NCBI GenBank assembly: GCA_018647505.1
Contig: JABGSX010000027.1
Location: 1 to 54,852, forward strand
DNA from: a bacterium
Lineage (GTDB): Bacteria; Babelota; Babeliae; Babelales; JABGSX01
Reading direction: 5' to 3'
Length of the DNA: 54,852 nucleotides
The notes below the pieces were generated by a model. It had not been told where the DNA came from. It was given only the letters and a program-made list of their open reading frames with translations, and did no database searches. The position numbers were made by a program, and so were the translations under genes. This document shows positions 33,355 through 42,715 of this stretch, piece by piece; the stretch's first letter is position 1, and each line of letters starts with the position of its first letter.

Positions 33355-34485
33355 TTACCGATGGCTATGTCCAACGAAAAAACTTAGCCATGCAAGAGCA
33401 CAAGATAGCGCAAAGCTCAATTGAAAGTCAAGAAAGAAGAGGGTTATGGGGTTGTATAGCAGCACGATTGTAGCTATTAGCGAAATGATATGAAATAGGT
33501 TTGTTTGAAGTCCGGTAAATGAATTGATTTTGCATATGATAAATACGCCAAAGGCGCGAAAAAAAGATATGCTTGTCCAGCTTAGACAAAAATATGAAAC
33601 ACATATTAGTATGAAAATTGTTTCTCTAATCCTCCATGGTATGGGGATTAGGTGTAGAAAAAATGACCACAATAATAAAAAAATAACCAGGTGGAGCCCT
33701 GAGCGCGCAAGGTAGTGGGATATCCCCCACAGAAGGAACGAACGTTTTATAGGGTTTGTGTATTTTGGGGCAGCGTGTTTGTAGCCTAAAAAAATGGATG
33801 CAAAAACAGAAAAAACAAATGGGGATATTTTTTGTTCTATTTTTTTTAAAATTGTGTTTTTTGTGTGCCATATATATCTGGATAGGGAGTGTGCTGGCTT
33901 GCCTGTGACTGATATATTTGCTTTTTTTGTAAAAACTGTTCCGTAAATATTTTCTTTCTCTAGGTAGCGGTTGAATGATTTGTTTCTGCTCTGTGAAAGT
34001 TGTGAATTTGTCAGGTGCACAAAATCTCCAACATCTACATTTGGGTTTTCCTGTGAAAAAAGTAGGATTTTTCTACTGACGTTTATGTTTTCTCCAGATG
34101 TCTGAATGGTTGATGTTTCTATAAGGGTTTTGTACTTAAATTGTTTGTGCGGGTCTTTATTTACATCTTTTATGACCCCATATATTTTTTGAACTTTTTT
34201 CCCTGAAAACAGCTCTTGAAAGTTTTTAAAGCCTTGATCTTGTATTGAATAGGCCAATCCGCCTGCAATAAACGAGGCTAAAAATAAAATAAAACATGTT
34301 TTACAGTTTTGGTTTGATAGCACAAATGCCAGCATGGCCAATACGGAAAGCGATATTGTCAGACAGCCTGTATAAGATGTTGTCCAGATACCGAAAGCCA
34401 CAAAAATGGCGATGGCAAAAAACGGTGGGATATTTCCGCTTAGGAGGTGTAAGAGTGGTTGCTCGCTGTGTTTTGTAGGATTCAT
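33355..34485 (-). CDS. ComEC/Rec2-like membrane protein, truncated
   Basis: ComEC forms the inner-membrane channel for transforming DNA. The 376-residue protein has N-terminal membrane helices, a DUF4131-like soluble segment (about 100-205, with VQKIYGVIKDV and KILLFSQENPNVDVGDFV), and the start of the Competence domain including ASIFLGYKH and GISHYLARSGLHLVIF, the counterpart of the family SHLLAISGLH motif. It ends after about 170 residues of that domain, so the later helices and the C-terminal metallo-beta-lactamase domain of a full 650-800 residue ComEC are missing. No frame continues it before the next gene. Either a reduced functional form or a decaying gene. Confidence 0.75.
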   Translation of the reverse strand: MNPTKHSEQPLLHLLSGNIPPFFAIAIFVAFGIWTTSYTGCLTISLSVLAMLAFVLSNQNCKTCFILFLASFIAGGLAYSIQDQGFKNFQELFSGKKVQKIYGVIKDVNKDPHKQFKYKTLIETSTIQTSGENINVSRKILLFSQENPNVDVGDFVHLTNSQLSQSRNKSFNRYLEKENIYGTVFTKKANISVTGKPAHSLSRYIWHTKNTILKKIEQKISPFVFSVFASIFLGYKHAAPKYTNPIKRSFLLWGISHYLARSGLHLVIFLLLWSFFLHLIPIPWRIRETIFILICVSYFCLSWTSISFFRAFGVFIICKINSFTGLQTNLFHIISLIATIVLLYNPITLFFLDFQLSFALSCALAWLSFFVGHSHR

Positions 34486-34605
34486 AATAATTAGTCTAAC
34501 ACAGACATTTTTTTTGTTTACATTGAGATTGTTGTGTGTTATAAGTTTTCGTTAGGAAAGAGTGCCAACGATTGCCCAAGATCGTTATTTACAAAGGGGA
34601 GTGTT

Positions 34606-35496
34606 ATGAAGTACTCTGTTTTTTTTAGTCTTTTCTTTATGCTTTTTGCTGGCTTTTCTTTTTATCCTAAAGAATATACTTTTTCATTTGTTATTCCGAA
34701 AAAAAAGAATCTGGCGCATTGTGCTATGGGTTTACAAAATAAGCTTTTGTCGTCGTCCCCAGATTTTTTGGTTGATGGAAAAACGTTTCAAAAAGACTCT
34801 TATTCTTTTGTTCCAAGCAAGGCGGAGCCGGTTTTCGATATAGTAAGTTCATTTTTTGAGGGAATTCTTGCTGGGTGTAAACATATTGCGCATGTTGTTT
34901 TGCATCCAGATGAAACAATAGCGGGAATTGCTAGGTTGTTAGGCGGTTCTATTTTAGTTTTTTTCAGAATTGTTGCCGGAACGGATACGGATTGTTGGGG
35001 AGAGCGATCAGTTAGTCGGCTTGAGACAAATACAAAAGCTTATGCAAAATTTATTATGACCCACGTTTTAGCCGCCTGGGGGGCTCTCAGTCAACTTAGA
35101 GCGAGAGACCTTGTTAAGCATTCGATTGCGTTGTTAGTCGAATTTTATATTACAGGAAAAATTTTGAGCGCGGCTGAAGAGTTTGCGTATATAGTTCGAA
35201 TGAGAAAAATTATACAAAGCGAGCGAGCTCTTACACCTGTTGGAGTTGCTGTTCGCTCTGGGCACTCCTCCTTCTCGCATGCAACAGAAGTTGCGAAATT
35301 TTTTGCGAATCACGGGAGAAATGCTATGCATGCTGCTTTGCGCTCCTCTGGTTTTTCAGCGGGTTATTATCCAATTGTAAGAGCTTCGTTGCCCGTTGAA
35401 TATACCTTGGCGGAGTCGCCGCTGAGAACGCAGTACAATATTGTAATAAGGCGAAGTCTCAGATTTATGCCCAAAAGGTTGCCTGCTTCAGCATAA
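34606..35496 (+). CDS. Secreted protein of unknown function
   Basis: The start at 34606 is preferred: AAAGGGGAGTGTT precedes the ATG and it opens a signal peptide (MKYSVFFSLFFMLFAGFSF). The longer frame from 34534 adds 24 residues in front. The 296-residue product has two moderately hydrophobic helices (near 100-135, HVVLHPDETIAGIARLLGG; and near 170-205) and a basic C-terminus (RRSLRFMPKRLPASA). No family recognised. It converges with the next gene, with stops 6 bases apart and no clear terminator between them. Confidence 0.65.
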   Translation: MKYSVFFSLFFMLFAGFSFYPKEYTFSFVIPKKKNLAHCAMGLQNKLLSSSPDFLVDGKTFQKDSYSFVPSKAEPVFDIVSSFFEGILAGCKHIAHVVLHPDETIAGIARLLGGSILVFFRIVAGTDTDCWGERSVSRLETNTKAYAKFIMTHVLAAWGALSQLRARDLVKHSIALLVEFYITGKILSAAEEFAYIVRMRKIIQSERALTPVGVAVRSGHSSFSHATEVAKFFANHGRNAMHAALRSSGFSAGYYPIVRASLPVEYTLAESPLRTQYNIVIRRSLRFMPKRLPASA

Positions 35497-35502
35497 TTTA
35501 AG

Positions 35503-36387
35503 TTAGTGTGTTGTGCTTTTCTTTATGGATTCATGGTTAGATTTTCTTAAATATTCTGAAAAGCTAAACATATTTTCCCATGACCTTGGAGGGTCGATAT
35601 ACATTCCCAAATTTATTAAGTTTTTTGAAACAGGAAGGTCAGCATTGGATCTTATAGGAACAAAATGCTCAAGATAAAATCGAATACTATTTCGCAATTT
35701 ACTTAGTGCTGCGTATAGGTCGTGTTCTTGATATGTGGTTTCCGCCGACTTTGCATTAGCAAAAATAAGTTCGGATGTTTGAGCCACGGATTGTATTTTT
35801 ACTATATTATGCTTTTGGTCGTTCCTTAGCTCGTTTAAAGCATTATTTTTGGCGCTTTCCAATGACTCCAGCTCTTTTGGTTGATTTCCCTCGACTGACT
35901 CAAGCTTTTTTTGTATAGAATACAGAATGTCCTTCCTTTGCTTGATAAGTATATCTAGCTTATTGGTGTATTTGTTTTTGTGTTCACTATTATCTATGTG
36001 CTCGCTGTCATTGCACAGTTTTTTAAAGTGAGACAAGTTCTCTTCTATCTGTTTATCAATTACATTGAGTTTTGGTATGATGGTTTTTTTTTCTTGTTTT
36101 ATTTCATCGGAATATTTTTTTTGGTAATACAAAAATTCTCGAGCGATCGCTTCGTACAGATTTTCTAATTTTACCTTGTCAATTGATGCAAGAACCCTTT
36201 TCTTGCTTGAAGCATAACTTTTAAGTCTTTGCTCACCAAGATTGCCAACACTCGCTTCTTCGCTCAAAATAACAGCTTCTGTCAGTCGTTTTATCTCGCT
36301 TGCCATTTTTTTAACTTCTACAGAGCTTTTACCAGAGGCCCTACAAAAAAATGCAAGGAACAAAAGGATTGGAATATATTTTCTCAT
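35503..36387 (-). CDS. Exported coiled-coil protein of unknown function
   Basis: The start is placed at 36387 because AGAGGAAAAGCA precedes that ATG and the product begins with a signal peptide (MRKYIPILLFLAFFC) that could be a lipoprotein signal at Cys15. The roughly 295-residue product is almost entirely charged helix (KKMASEIKRLTEAV, EIKQEKKTIIPKLNVIDKQI, KELESLESAKNNALNEL), so a periplasmic coiled coil is likely. No enzymatic motif is seen. It follows the small basic gene by 14 bp, in the same transcript. Confidence 0.65.
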   Translation of the reverse strand: MRKYIPILLFLAFFCRASGKSSVEVKKMASEIKRLTEAVILSEEASVGNLGEQRLKSYASSKKRVLASIDKVKLENLYEAIAREFLYYQKKYSDEIKQEKKTIIPKLNVIDKQIEENLSHFKKLCNDSEHIDNSEHKNKYTNKLDILIKQRKDILYSIQKKLESVEGNQPKELESLESAKNNALNELRNDQKHNIVKIQSVAQTSELIFANAKSAETTYQEHDLYAALSKLRNSIRFYLEHFVPIRSNADLPVSKNLINLGMYIDPPRSWENMFSFSEYLRKSNHESIKKSTTH

Positions 36388-36401
36388 TGCTTTTCCTCTG
36401 G

Positions 36402-36590
36402 TTAATCCCAGTGATTGTCGTCCCATTTTTTATATGTTTTTACTAGTTTTTGATTCCTTCGGCCGTTTTTTGCTTTATCTTGGAAGTATTCTTTTTTAAG
36501 AAGGTTTTTCTTTGCTAATTTTTTCCGGCGGATATTTTTAAAGTTATTTAAATCTTTGTAAACCTCTTTGTCAACTTTTGAGTTTGCCAT
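36402..36590 (-). CDS. Small basic protein, 62 residues
   Basis: The ATG at 36590 follows AAAAAAGGAGAATAATA, a strong ribosome site, so the 62-residue form (MANSKVDKEVYKDLNN...) is preferred over the longer frame. About one third of the residues are Lys or Arg, and the middle (FKNIRRKKLAKKNLLKKEYF) looks like an RNA-binding helix. The pattern of an aromatic pair followed by Arg/Lys-rich helix faintly recalls ribosomal protein bS21, but the match is too weak to name it. A ribosome- or RNA-associated role is a guess. Confidence 0.6.
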   Translation of the reverse strand: MANSKVDKEVYKDLNNFKNIRRKKLAKKNLLKKEYFQDKAKNGRRNQKLVKTYKKWDDNHWD

Positions 36591-36686
36591 TATTATTCTC
36601 CTTTTTTGGTGAAAATAAAAACTACTATTTTTTTTCTCTATTTTAATCATAACGAATGTTTTATATAAAACGCAATGGTTTTTGGG

Positions 36687-36716
36687 TTGTCGTTTTTTGT
36701 TTGCACTCTGTACAAT
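36687..36716 (+). promoter_or_regulatory. Candidate promoter for the M16 peptidase pair
   Basis: TTGTCG, an 18-bp spacer and TACAAT (36711-36716, one mismatch to TATAAT) lie about 70 bp before the first M16 gene, in the divergent gap to the small basic gene. Moderate match only. Confidence 0.3.
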
Positions 36717-36786
36717 AACTTAAAATTAAGTACCATAAAAACCAATATAATTATAAGTTTTTGAAATTACTTGAAAGTGTTGCAAT

Positions 36787-39414
36787 ATGACGAAGCAGAA
36801 GAATGTTTTTACATATACGTTGAAAAATGGCCTTAATGTTTTAATTCGCCCATCCCACCATGTGCCAAAAGTTTCAGTTCAGCTTTGGTATAACGTTGGG
36901 TCAAAAGACGAAAAATCTGGGGAAAAAGGCTTAGCTCATCTTATTGAACACATGATTTTTAAAGGCACAGAAAAATTATCTGAGTCTGACATCAACATGA
37001 TTACGCATAAGCTTTCTGGCTCTTGCAATGCTTTTACTTCATATGACTATACAGGGTATTTGTTTAATTTTCCTAGTCACCATTGGCATGAGGCCTTGCC
37101 AATTATGTCAGATTGCATGAAAAATTGTACGTTTAAAGAAGAGCTTTTGAATTCGGAGTTAAAGGCCGTAATTCAAGAGTTAAAAATGTATAAAGACAGC
37201 TTTAGTTCATGTTTGGTAGAAGAGTTAGTAACTCAAGCTTTTCCTGGTCATCCATATCAAAGTCCTATAATTGGATATAAACATGACCTGTTTAATGTGA
37301 CGAGAGAAGATTTATTACGTTTTTATCAAAAACACTATATTCCAAACAACGCAACGCTTATTATTGTTGGAGATGTTGACCCGTCAGAGGCAATTAAAGA
37401 GGTCGAAAAAAACTTTTCAAAAATTGAATCTAACTTTGATTATAAAAAGGATAAGTTTTACATAAAAAAAGATCTGGCGGCTCGTTCTGTTTCTTTATTT
37501 AGGGATATAAAACAATCATCGTGTATGTTTCTTTTTTCTGTCCCTGGTGCAAAAGAGGGGTGCGATTATGCACTAGACACCCTTTGCTCTGTTTTGGGCT
37601 CAGGAAAAAGCTCTCGTTTGTATAAAAAACTTGTTGATGATCATGGGCTTGCTGTCAGTGTTTCATCTTTTGTTTACGACCTTTTTGATGGAGGGCTTTT
37701 CTTTATTTGTGTTCAGCCAAAGGATGATAAGAGTTTCGAAAAAATTAGAAAAATAATTTTTGAAGAAATATCTGATATTGTAAAAAATAAATTTAAAAAA
37801 GATGAGCTTGATCGTGCTGCAAGGCAGGCCAAAAATAGTTTGATTACAATGCTAGAAAACAATCAACAACAGGCTTATCTTATTGGAAAGTTTTATTTAG
37901 CAACTGGTGATCCAGAATACCTGTTTACATATTTAGATCAGACAATTGAAAGCGCTGGAGAGCAGGCTCATAAGATTGTTAAAGATAATTTTTTGCCATC
38001 TATTATGCTGAGCGGGCAGGTTTTACCGCTTGTGGATAATGACAAAGATTATCAACTAAGTGTCCAGGCCCTTTCTGATGAGCAAGATAAGACAATTCTT
38101 TCTAGAAAAACAAGGGAGTCTGGGGTAGAAAAGGGAGTTAGGGTTGATAAAATTAATATACAGAAGCCAAAGCCATTTAAGTTTCCTAAGGCTGAGAAGT
38201 TTGTCATGGACAATGGGCTTACGGTTTTACATTATCATAATCCAAATATTCCTCAGGTTTTTATGAGTTTGGATCTTGAGGCTAAGCATTTTTTTGATCC
38301 GAATGAACAGCAAGGGCTGTATAATTTTATGACAAAAATGATTGGAGAGGGGACTAAAAAGTATCCTGGCAAAAAGCTTTCAGAGGCTGTAGAAGGTCGA
38401 GGGATGACCTTGAATGTTGTCCCGGGATATTTTGCATTAAACATGCTAAAAGAAGATTTTGGAGCAGGCCTTGATATCTTTAGTGACATTGTATCTGCAG
38501 CGGAATTTTCAAAAAAACAGCTACAAAAAATACAGCTTAATGTTTTGACGGAGATTAAAAGTTTTTGGGATAATCCATCGTATTTTTCCGGGTTATTGCT
38601 AAAAGAGATGGTTTACAAAAAACATCCTTACAGTAAAGACTATTTTGGGTCAAAAGATGTTATAAAAAAAATAACTCAAAAAGACTTATTTGAGTTTTAT
38701 GGAAAAGTTATTTCACCTCAAGACTCTATTTTGTCCGTTGTTGGTGATCTCTCTGGAAATGACATTGAAGCTGAAATTAGAAAGGCCTTTGGCTCTTGGT
38801 CCGGTCCTGAGGTTTTAGATCCGTTTTTTCCTGTTCTTACAAAAACACAAAACAAAGAAAAACTTTATAAAATTTCGCGAGATCAAGTTGTGCTCGCATT
38901 TGCTGGGTTGTCTGTTGAAATGAAAGATCCTGATTTTGACAAGCTTCTTGTTTTTGATCAAATTTTTGGTGGCGGAGCTCTTGGCTCCATGAGTTCTCGC
39001 TTGTTTCAAATAAGAGAAGAGACTGGCTTATTTTATGGTATTTCTGGGTCTCTTTTGGCTTTATCTGACAAGCAACCAGGAATGGCTATTGTTAAAACTC
39101 TTGTATCTTTGGATCGTCTAAAAGAGGCAGAAGAAGTAATTACAAAGACAATTAACACGGCAGCAGACAATGTTGCGCCAAATGAATTTGAGCAGGCGCA
39201 AAATGCCCTGGCTTTAAGCCTTATTGGTAACTTTGAGTCAAACAGAATGATTGCAGCATCATTTTCTTATTTAGAGCGTTATGGTTTCCCAAAAGACTTT
39301 TTTGATAACAGAGCGCAAAATCTAAGAAAGATTACGTGTGAGCAGATGCAGGAAGCGGCGAAAAAAATACTTGATACAAATAACATGTGTGTTTTGAAGG
39401 TCGGAAGAGTTTGA
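36787..39414 (+). CDS. M16-family zinc metallopeptidase (first of a pair)
   Basis: M16 peptidases are pitrilysin/insulinase-like enzymes with a clam-shell of four repeats. The 875-residue protein carries the inverted zinc motif HLIEH (51-55) and the downstream ligand Glu in AVIQELKM (about 125-132), then a second half (from about 455, KFPKAEKFVMDNGLTVL) that lacks the zinc motif, as usual for one-chain members. There is no signal peptide, so it would act in the cytoplasm unless exported another way. The paralogue lies 15 bp downstream. Start at the ATG without a strong ribosome site. Confidence 0.93.
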   Translation: MTKQKNVFTYTLKNGLNVLIRPSHHVPKVSVQLWYNVGSKDEKSGEKGLAHLIEHMIFKGTEKLSESDINMITHKLSGSCNAFTSYDYTGYLFNFPSHHWHEALPIMSDCMKNCTFKEELLNSELKAVIQELKMYKDSFSSCLVEELVTQAFPGHPYQSPIIGYKHDLFNVTREDLLRFYQKHYIPNNATLIIVGDVDPSEAIKEVEKNFSKIESNFDYKKDKFYIKKDLAARSVSLFRDIKQSSCMFLFSVPGAKEGCDYALDTLCSVLGSGKSSRLYKKLVDDHGLAVSVSSFVYDLFDGGLFFICVQPKDDKSFEKIRKIIFEEISDIVKNKFKKDELDRAARQAKNSLITMLENNQQQAYLIGKFYLATGDPEYLFTYLDQTIESAGEQAHKIVKDNFLPSIMLSGQVLPLVDNDKDYQLSVQALSDEQDKTILSRKTRESGVEKGVRVDKINIQKPKPFKFPKAEKFVMDNGLTVLHYHNPNIPQVFMSLDLEAKHFFDPNEQQGLYNFMTKMIGEGTKKYPGKKLSEAVEGRGMTLNVVPGYFALNMLKEDFGAGLDIFSDIVSAAEFSKKQLQKIQLNVLTEIKSFWDNPSYFSGLLLKEMVYKKHPYSKDYFGSKDVIKKITQKDLFEFYGKVISPQDSILSVVGDLSGNDIEAEIRKAFGSWSGPEVLDPFFPVLTKTQNKEKLYKISRDQVVLAFAGLSVEMKDPDFDKLLVFDQIFGGGALGSMSSRLFQIREETGLFYGISGSLLALSDKQPGMAIVKTLVSLDRLKEAEEVITKTINTAADNVAPNEFEQAQNALALSLIGNFESNRMIAASFSYLERYGFPKDFFDNRAQNLRKITCEQMQEAAKKILDTNNMCVLKVGRV

Positions 39415-39429
39415 TAGGTTAAAATTTAT

Positions 39430-42120
39430 ATGAAAACTTTGAAAATTAAATTATTAATATTTTTAAGTTTATCGTTTGGGGTTTTGTTTTGTAAGCAAGA
39501 AGTAAAAAACATTGTTCATAAAAAGGTTTTGGACAACGGGCTAACGATTCTTGTTTATTCCGCTAAGCATTTTCCAAAAGTTACTTTGCAAATGTGGTAT
39601 AACGTTGGCGCAAGGGATGAGGTAGATGGCAAAAGAGGAATCGCTCATTTTACTGAGCATTTAGTTGGGAGCGGAACAAAAGAAATGTTGTCAGCGGCCG
39701 ATGTTTCAGCTTTAGCAGGGCGGCTTTCTGGTTGTGAAAATGCTTTCACATCGCATGACTATACCACCTACAGTTTCTCTGTTCCAAGTTGTCACTGGAA
39801 AGAAACGTTGCCAATTTTTTCTGATTGCATGGAAAATTGTTTATTTTCTCAGGATGTTATGACCTCTGAATTGAATGCGGTCATACAAGAATTGAAAATG
39901 AAAAAAAATAACCCCGCCACTGCTATTGTGTGGGGTTTAAGTTCGGCCACGCTTTCTGGGACTTGCTATGCGCATTCTCTGATTGGATATAAGGACGACC
40001 TGATTAACATGAAGCGCGAAGATATTCAAGAATTTTATGACCAGTTTTATGCACCAAATAACGCAACGCTTGTTGTTGTTGGCGATGTCTGTGTCGACGA
40101 TGTTTTTGATTGTGCATGCGAGGAGTTTTCGAGTCTTTCGGCAAAAACAGGCCTTGAAAGGGGTCTGTTTTTTAACAAGGAGGAAAAAGAGATTTCTTCC
40201 CGTTCGCTAATGCTTTATAGAGACGTGAAAAGGCCTTTAGTGGGATGCTCTTTTATTGTTTCTCTGGATTCTTGTAGGGATGACTTTGCTATTGATGCAT
40301 TAGGCAAAATATTGACAGACGGTAAGGGGTCAAGGCTATACAAAAAACTTGTTAGCGAACTCAGCCTTGTTTCAAGCGTTAGTTTTTTCTCCTGGGGTAA
40401 TTTTGGGGCTCCTGTTGCGTTTATATTTTTTGAGCCTCATGATGAAAATGATATAGAAAAAATTTTCGTAATTATTCAAGAAGAACTTAACAAAATTGCA
40501 GAAAATGGACTTAGTGCTGACGAAGCTCTAAGAATAAAAAGCCAGTCTAAGATAGATTTTTTTTCTGCTTGTGAAGATGATTTTGGTCTTGCGGTAGAAA
40601 TAGGCCGTTCTTTCTTGTGTTTTGGCAGAGAGAACCATGTGTTTGAAAAGTTTAACTATGATGCAGAACTTCTATGTGGCAATATAAAAAATCTTGTTAA
40701 AGAAAACTTTAGAAAAACTTGTATGAATAAAGGGGTGGTGCTTCCTTTGCCGGATGATGAAAAGAGCCGGTGGTTAAGAATGCAAGACGAGACAGACACG
40801 GCGGATGCAAAGCGCTTGGAGGGAATAGAAAAAAATAACAAAATTTCTTTGCCAAAATACGCTTTAACCGTAAAGCCAAAGAGGCCTGAAAGCTACAGTT
40901 TTCCTCGTGCTGAAACATTTTATTTAGAAAATGGTATGAAGATTTTGTATAACAATAGCAATGATCTGCCAAAAGTTTGTGTTTTTCTTTGTTTAAAGGC
41001 GGAATGGTTTTTCGATTCAGAGAGTCTTCCTGGAATTTATAGCTTTTTGTCGGAGATGTTGCTTGAGGGTACAAAAAATTATACATCAACAAACTTGGCT
41101 AGAGAGCTTGAAATTCGTGGTATATCACTAAGCATTTCTCCTGGGTCAATATCATTAGAATGTCTGAAAGAGGACTTAGAGTTTTCTCTTGAAATAATAG
41201 AAGAGATTCTATCAAGGTCTTTGTTTGATGATGATTGCATAGAAACAATAAGAAAAAAGATGCTTACAGGCTTAAAGGCTTTTTTGGACTCACCATCTAG
41301 GGTTGCGTATAGTATGGCCTTTAAGCATATCTATGGTAAACACCCTTATGGAAAAAATATTTTTGGAACAAAAGAATCCATAGAAAAAATAAACAAAAAA
41401 GATCTAATAAGTTTTTACAAAAAATATATAACCCCTGATGGTGCTAAATGTGCAATTGTTGGAGATCTTGATGGTATTAATCTGGAAAAGATTGTTATAA
41501 AAACAATTGGAAAATGGTCTGGTCCAAAGGTTGATAATATTGATTTTCCAAAAATAGAAAATATTCCTACAAAAAATATAGATTGTCATATGAATGTTGA
41601 CCAAGTAGATCTTGTTTTTGTTGGTCCTTCTGTATCAAGGGAACATTCAGATTTTTACAAGTTATTTCTGTTTAATTACATATTCTCGGGAGGCCTTGCA
41701 TCAAAGCTTTACCAGCTAAGGAGGGAGTCGGGGCTTTTTTATGTTGTTCACGGGGATTCTTTGATAATGTCTGACAAAGAACCTGGAGTTGTTACAATTT
41801 ATACCCAAGTTTCAAAGAGTCGGATGGAAGAAGCCGAACAGTCGATAAAGGAGTTAGTTAGAGGTGTTGCGGATACAATAACGCAGCAAGAGCTAGATGA
41901 TGCCAGAAACCAGGTTATTTTTAGTTTGCCGAGCTATTATTCGACAATTACCAGTACTGCAAAATCCTTTTTGCGTATTGATAAGTTTGATTTTTCGTCG
42001 GATTATCACAATTTTTTACCTCAAAAGCTTTTTAAAATAAGCCTGGTTGATGTTAAGAACGCTGTGAAAAGATGGATTGGAGCTGGCGCCTTAAGTTTAA
42101 TACGGGTAGGAAGAGTATAG
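39430..42120 (+). CDS. M16-family zinc metallopeptidase (second of a pair, exported)
   Basis: Paralogue of the upstream gene, 896 residues, with HFTEH (73-77) and the Glu ligand in AVIQELKM (about 148-155). Unlike its neighbour it begins with a hydrophobic signal (KIKLLIFLSLSFGVLFC) that could be a lipoprotein signal with Cys21. Both share unusual features such as SDCM-NC before the Glu ligand helix and a C-terminal RVGRV. The catalytically silent second half begins near 490. The pair could act in two compartments, or on different substrates. Confidence 0.93.
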   Translation: MKTLKIKLLIFLSLSFGVLFCKQEVKNIVHKKVLDNGLTILVYSAKHFPKVTLQMWYNVGARDEVDGKRGIAHFTEHLVGSGTKEMLSAADVSALAGRLSGCENAFTSHDYTTYSFSVPSCHWKETLPIFSDCMENCLFSQDVMTSELNAVIQELKMKKNNPATAIVWGLSSATLSGTCYAHSLIGYKDDLINMKREDIQEFYDQFYAPNNATLVVVGDVCVDDVFDCACEEFSSLSAKTGLERGLFFNKEEKEISSRSLMLYRDVKRPLVGCSFIVSLDSCRDDFAIDALGKILTDGKGSRLYKKLVSELSLVSSVSFFSWGNFGAPVAFIFFEPHDENDIEKIFVIIQEELNKIAENGLSADEALRIKSQSKIDFFSACEDDFGLAVEIGRSFLCFGRENHVFEKFNYDAELLCGNIKNLVKENFRKTCMNKGVVLPLPDDEKSRWLRMQDETDTADAKRLEGIEKNNKISLPKYALTVKPKRPESYSFPRAETFYLENGMKILYNNSNDLPKVCVFLCLKAEWFFDSESLPGIYSFLSEMLLEGTKNYTSTNLARELEIRGISLSISPGSISLECLKEDLEFSLEIIEEILSRSLFDDDCIETIRKKMLTGLKAFLDSPSRVAYSMAFKHIYGKHPYGKNIFGTKESIEKINKKDLISFYKKYITPDGAKCAIVGDLDGINLEKIVIKTIGKWSGPKVDNIDFPKIENIPTKNIDCHMNVDQVDLVFVGPSVSREHSDFYKLFLFNYIFSGGLASKLYQLRRESGLFYVVHGDSLIMSDKEPGVVTIYTQVSKSRMEEAEQSIKELVRGVADTITQQELDDARNQVIFSLPSYYSTITSTAKSFLRIDKFDFSSDYHNFLPQKLFKISLVDVKNAVKRWIGAGALSLIRVGRV

Positions 42121-42232
42121 ATAAAAAATGATTTTTTTTCCTTGAAAAATTCTGGAATCGGGCATAGAGTCTATAAAAATTAGTTGGCGAATTTGTGTAA
42201 CAATTTTTAAATATTACGAAAGGAGTGACCAC

Positions 42233-42259
42233 GTGCTTTTGAAAGTATTGATATTTTAA
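42233..42259 (+). other. Possible 8-codon leader peptide
   Basis: AGGAG at 42221-42225 with 7-base spacing precedes a GTG that opens an 8-codon frame (MLLKVLIF) ending in TAA at 42259, upstream of the 125-residue gene. It has the geometry of a leader peptide but no attenuator hairpin follows. Could be chance. Confidence 0.2.
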
Positions 42260-42294
42260 CTGTTTGGTTTTAGGAATTAAGAAAGGGTAAGGAA

Positions 42295-42672
42295 ATGGAA
42301 ACCTTTAAGCTTGTCAAAAATGATGATGGTCGTTATCAACAAATCTCTGATGAAAAAAATGAAATTCTCGATATAATAAGTGCTGTGTTGGAAGATGGCG
42401 GAATAGACTTCGACTTTGTATTCGACTGGCTACATAACACTAGATTTTCTACGCTTTATAGTAATAGTTGTGCTTTTGTAAAAGTTGGAGCCGACAAAGT
42501 GGTTGTAACAAGCCAACAGTTGTCATCTGGCGCGATGTCACCTTATTTTGAGGTGTCAACGTCAAAGCTTTTAGACCTGATAGATCAGTGGAAAAAAATT
42601 TACGAAGAAAAGCCGGATGAGATAGTTGTTTCCAATTTGGGTGGTGACATACATTTAGAGTATACGTATTAA
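42295..42672 (+). CDS. Small acidic protein of unknown function
   Basis: 125 residues, starting at an ATG after AGAAAGGGTAAGGAA. No signal peptide or membrane helix. Predicted mixed strand/helix: an N-terminal helix (EKNEILDIISAVLED), a central strand pair (CAFVKVGADKVVVTSQ) and a C-terminal helix (LLDLIDQWKKIYEE). No family recognised. It sits between the M16 pair and a small lipoprotein gene, with gaps of 174 and 43 bp. Confidence 0.6.
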   Translation: METFKLVKNDDGRYQQISDEKNEILDIISAVLEDGGIDFDFVFDWLHNTRFSTLYSNSCAFVKVGADKVVVTSQQLSSGAMSPYFEVSTSKLLDLIDQWKKIYEEKPDEIVVSNLGGDIHLEYTY

Positions 42673-42715
42673 CGACAGTTACATTTTTGATATTAATTCT
42701 ACCAAGGAGTTTTAC

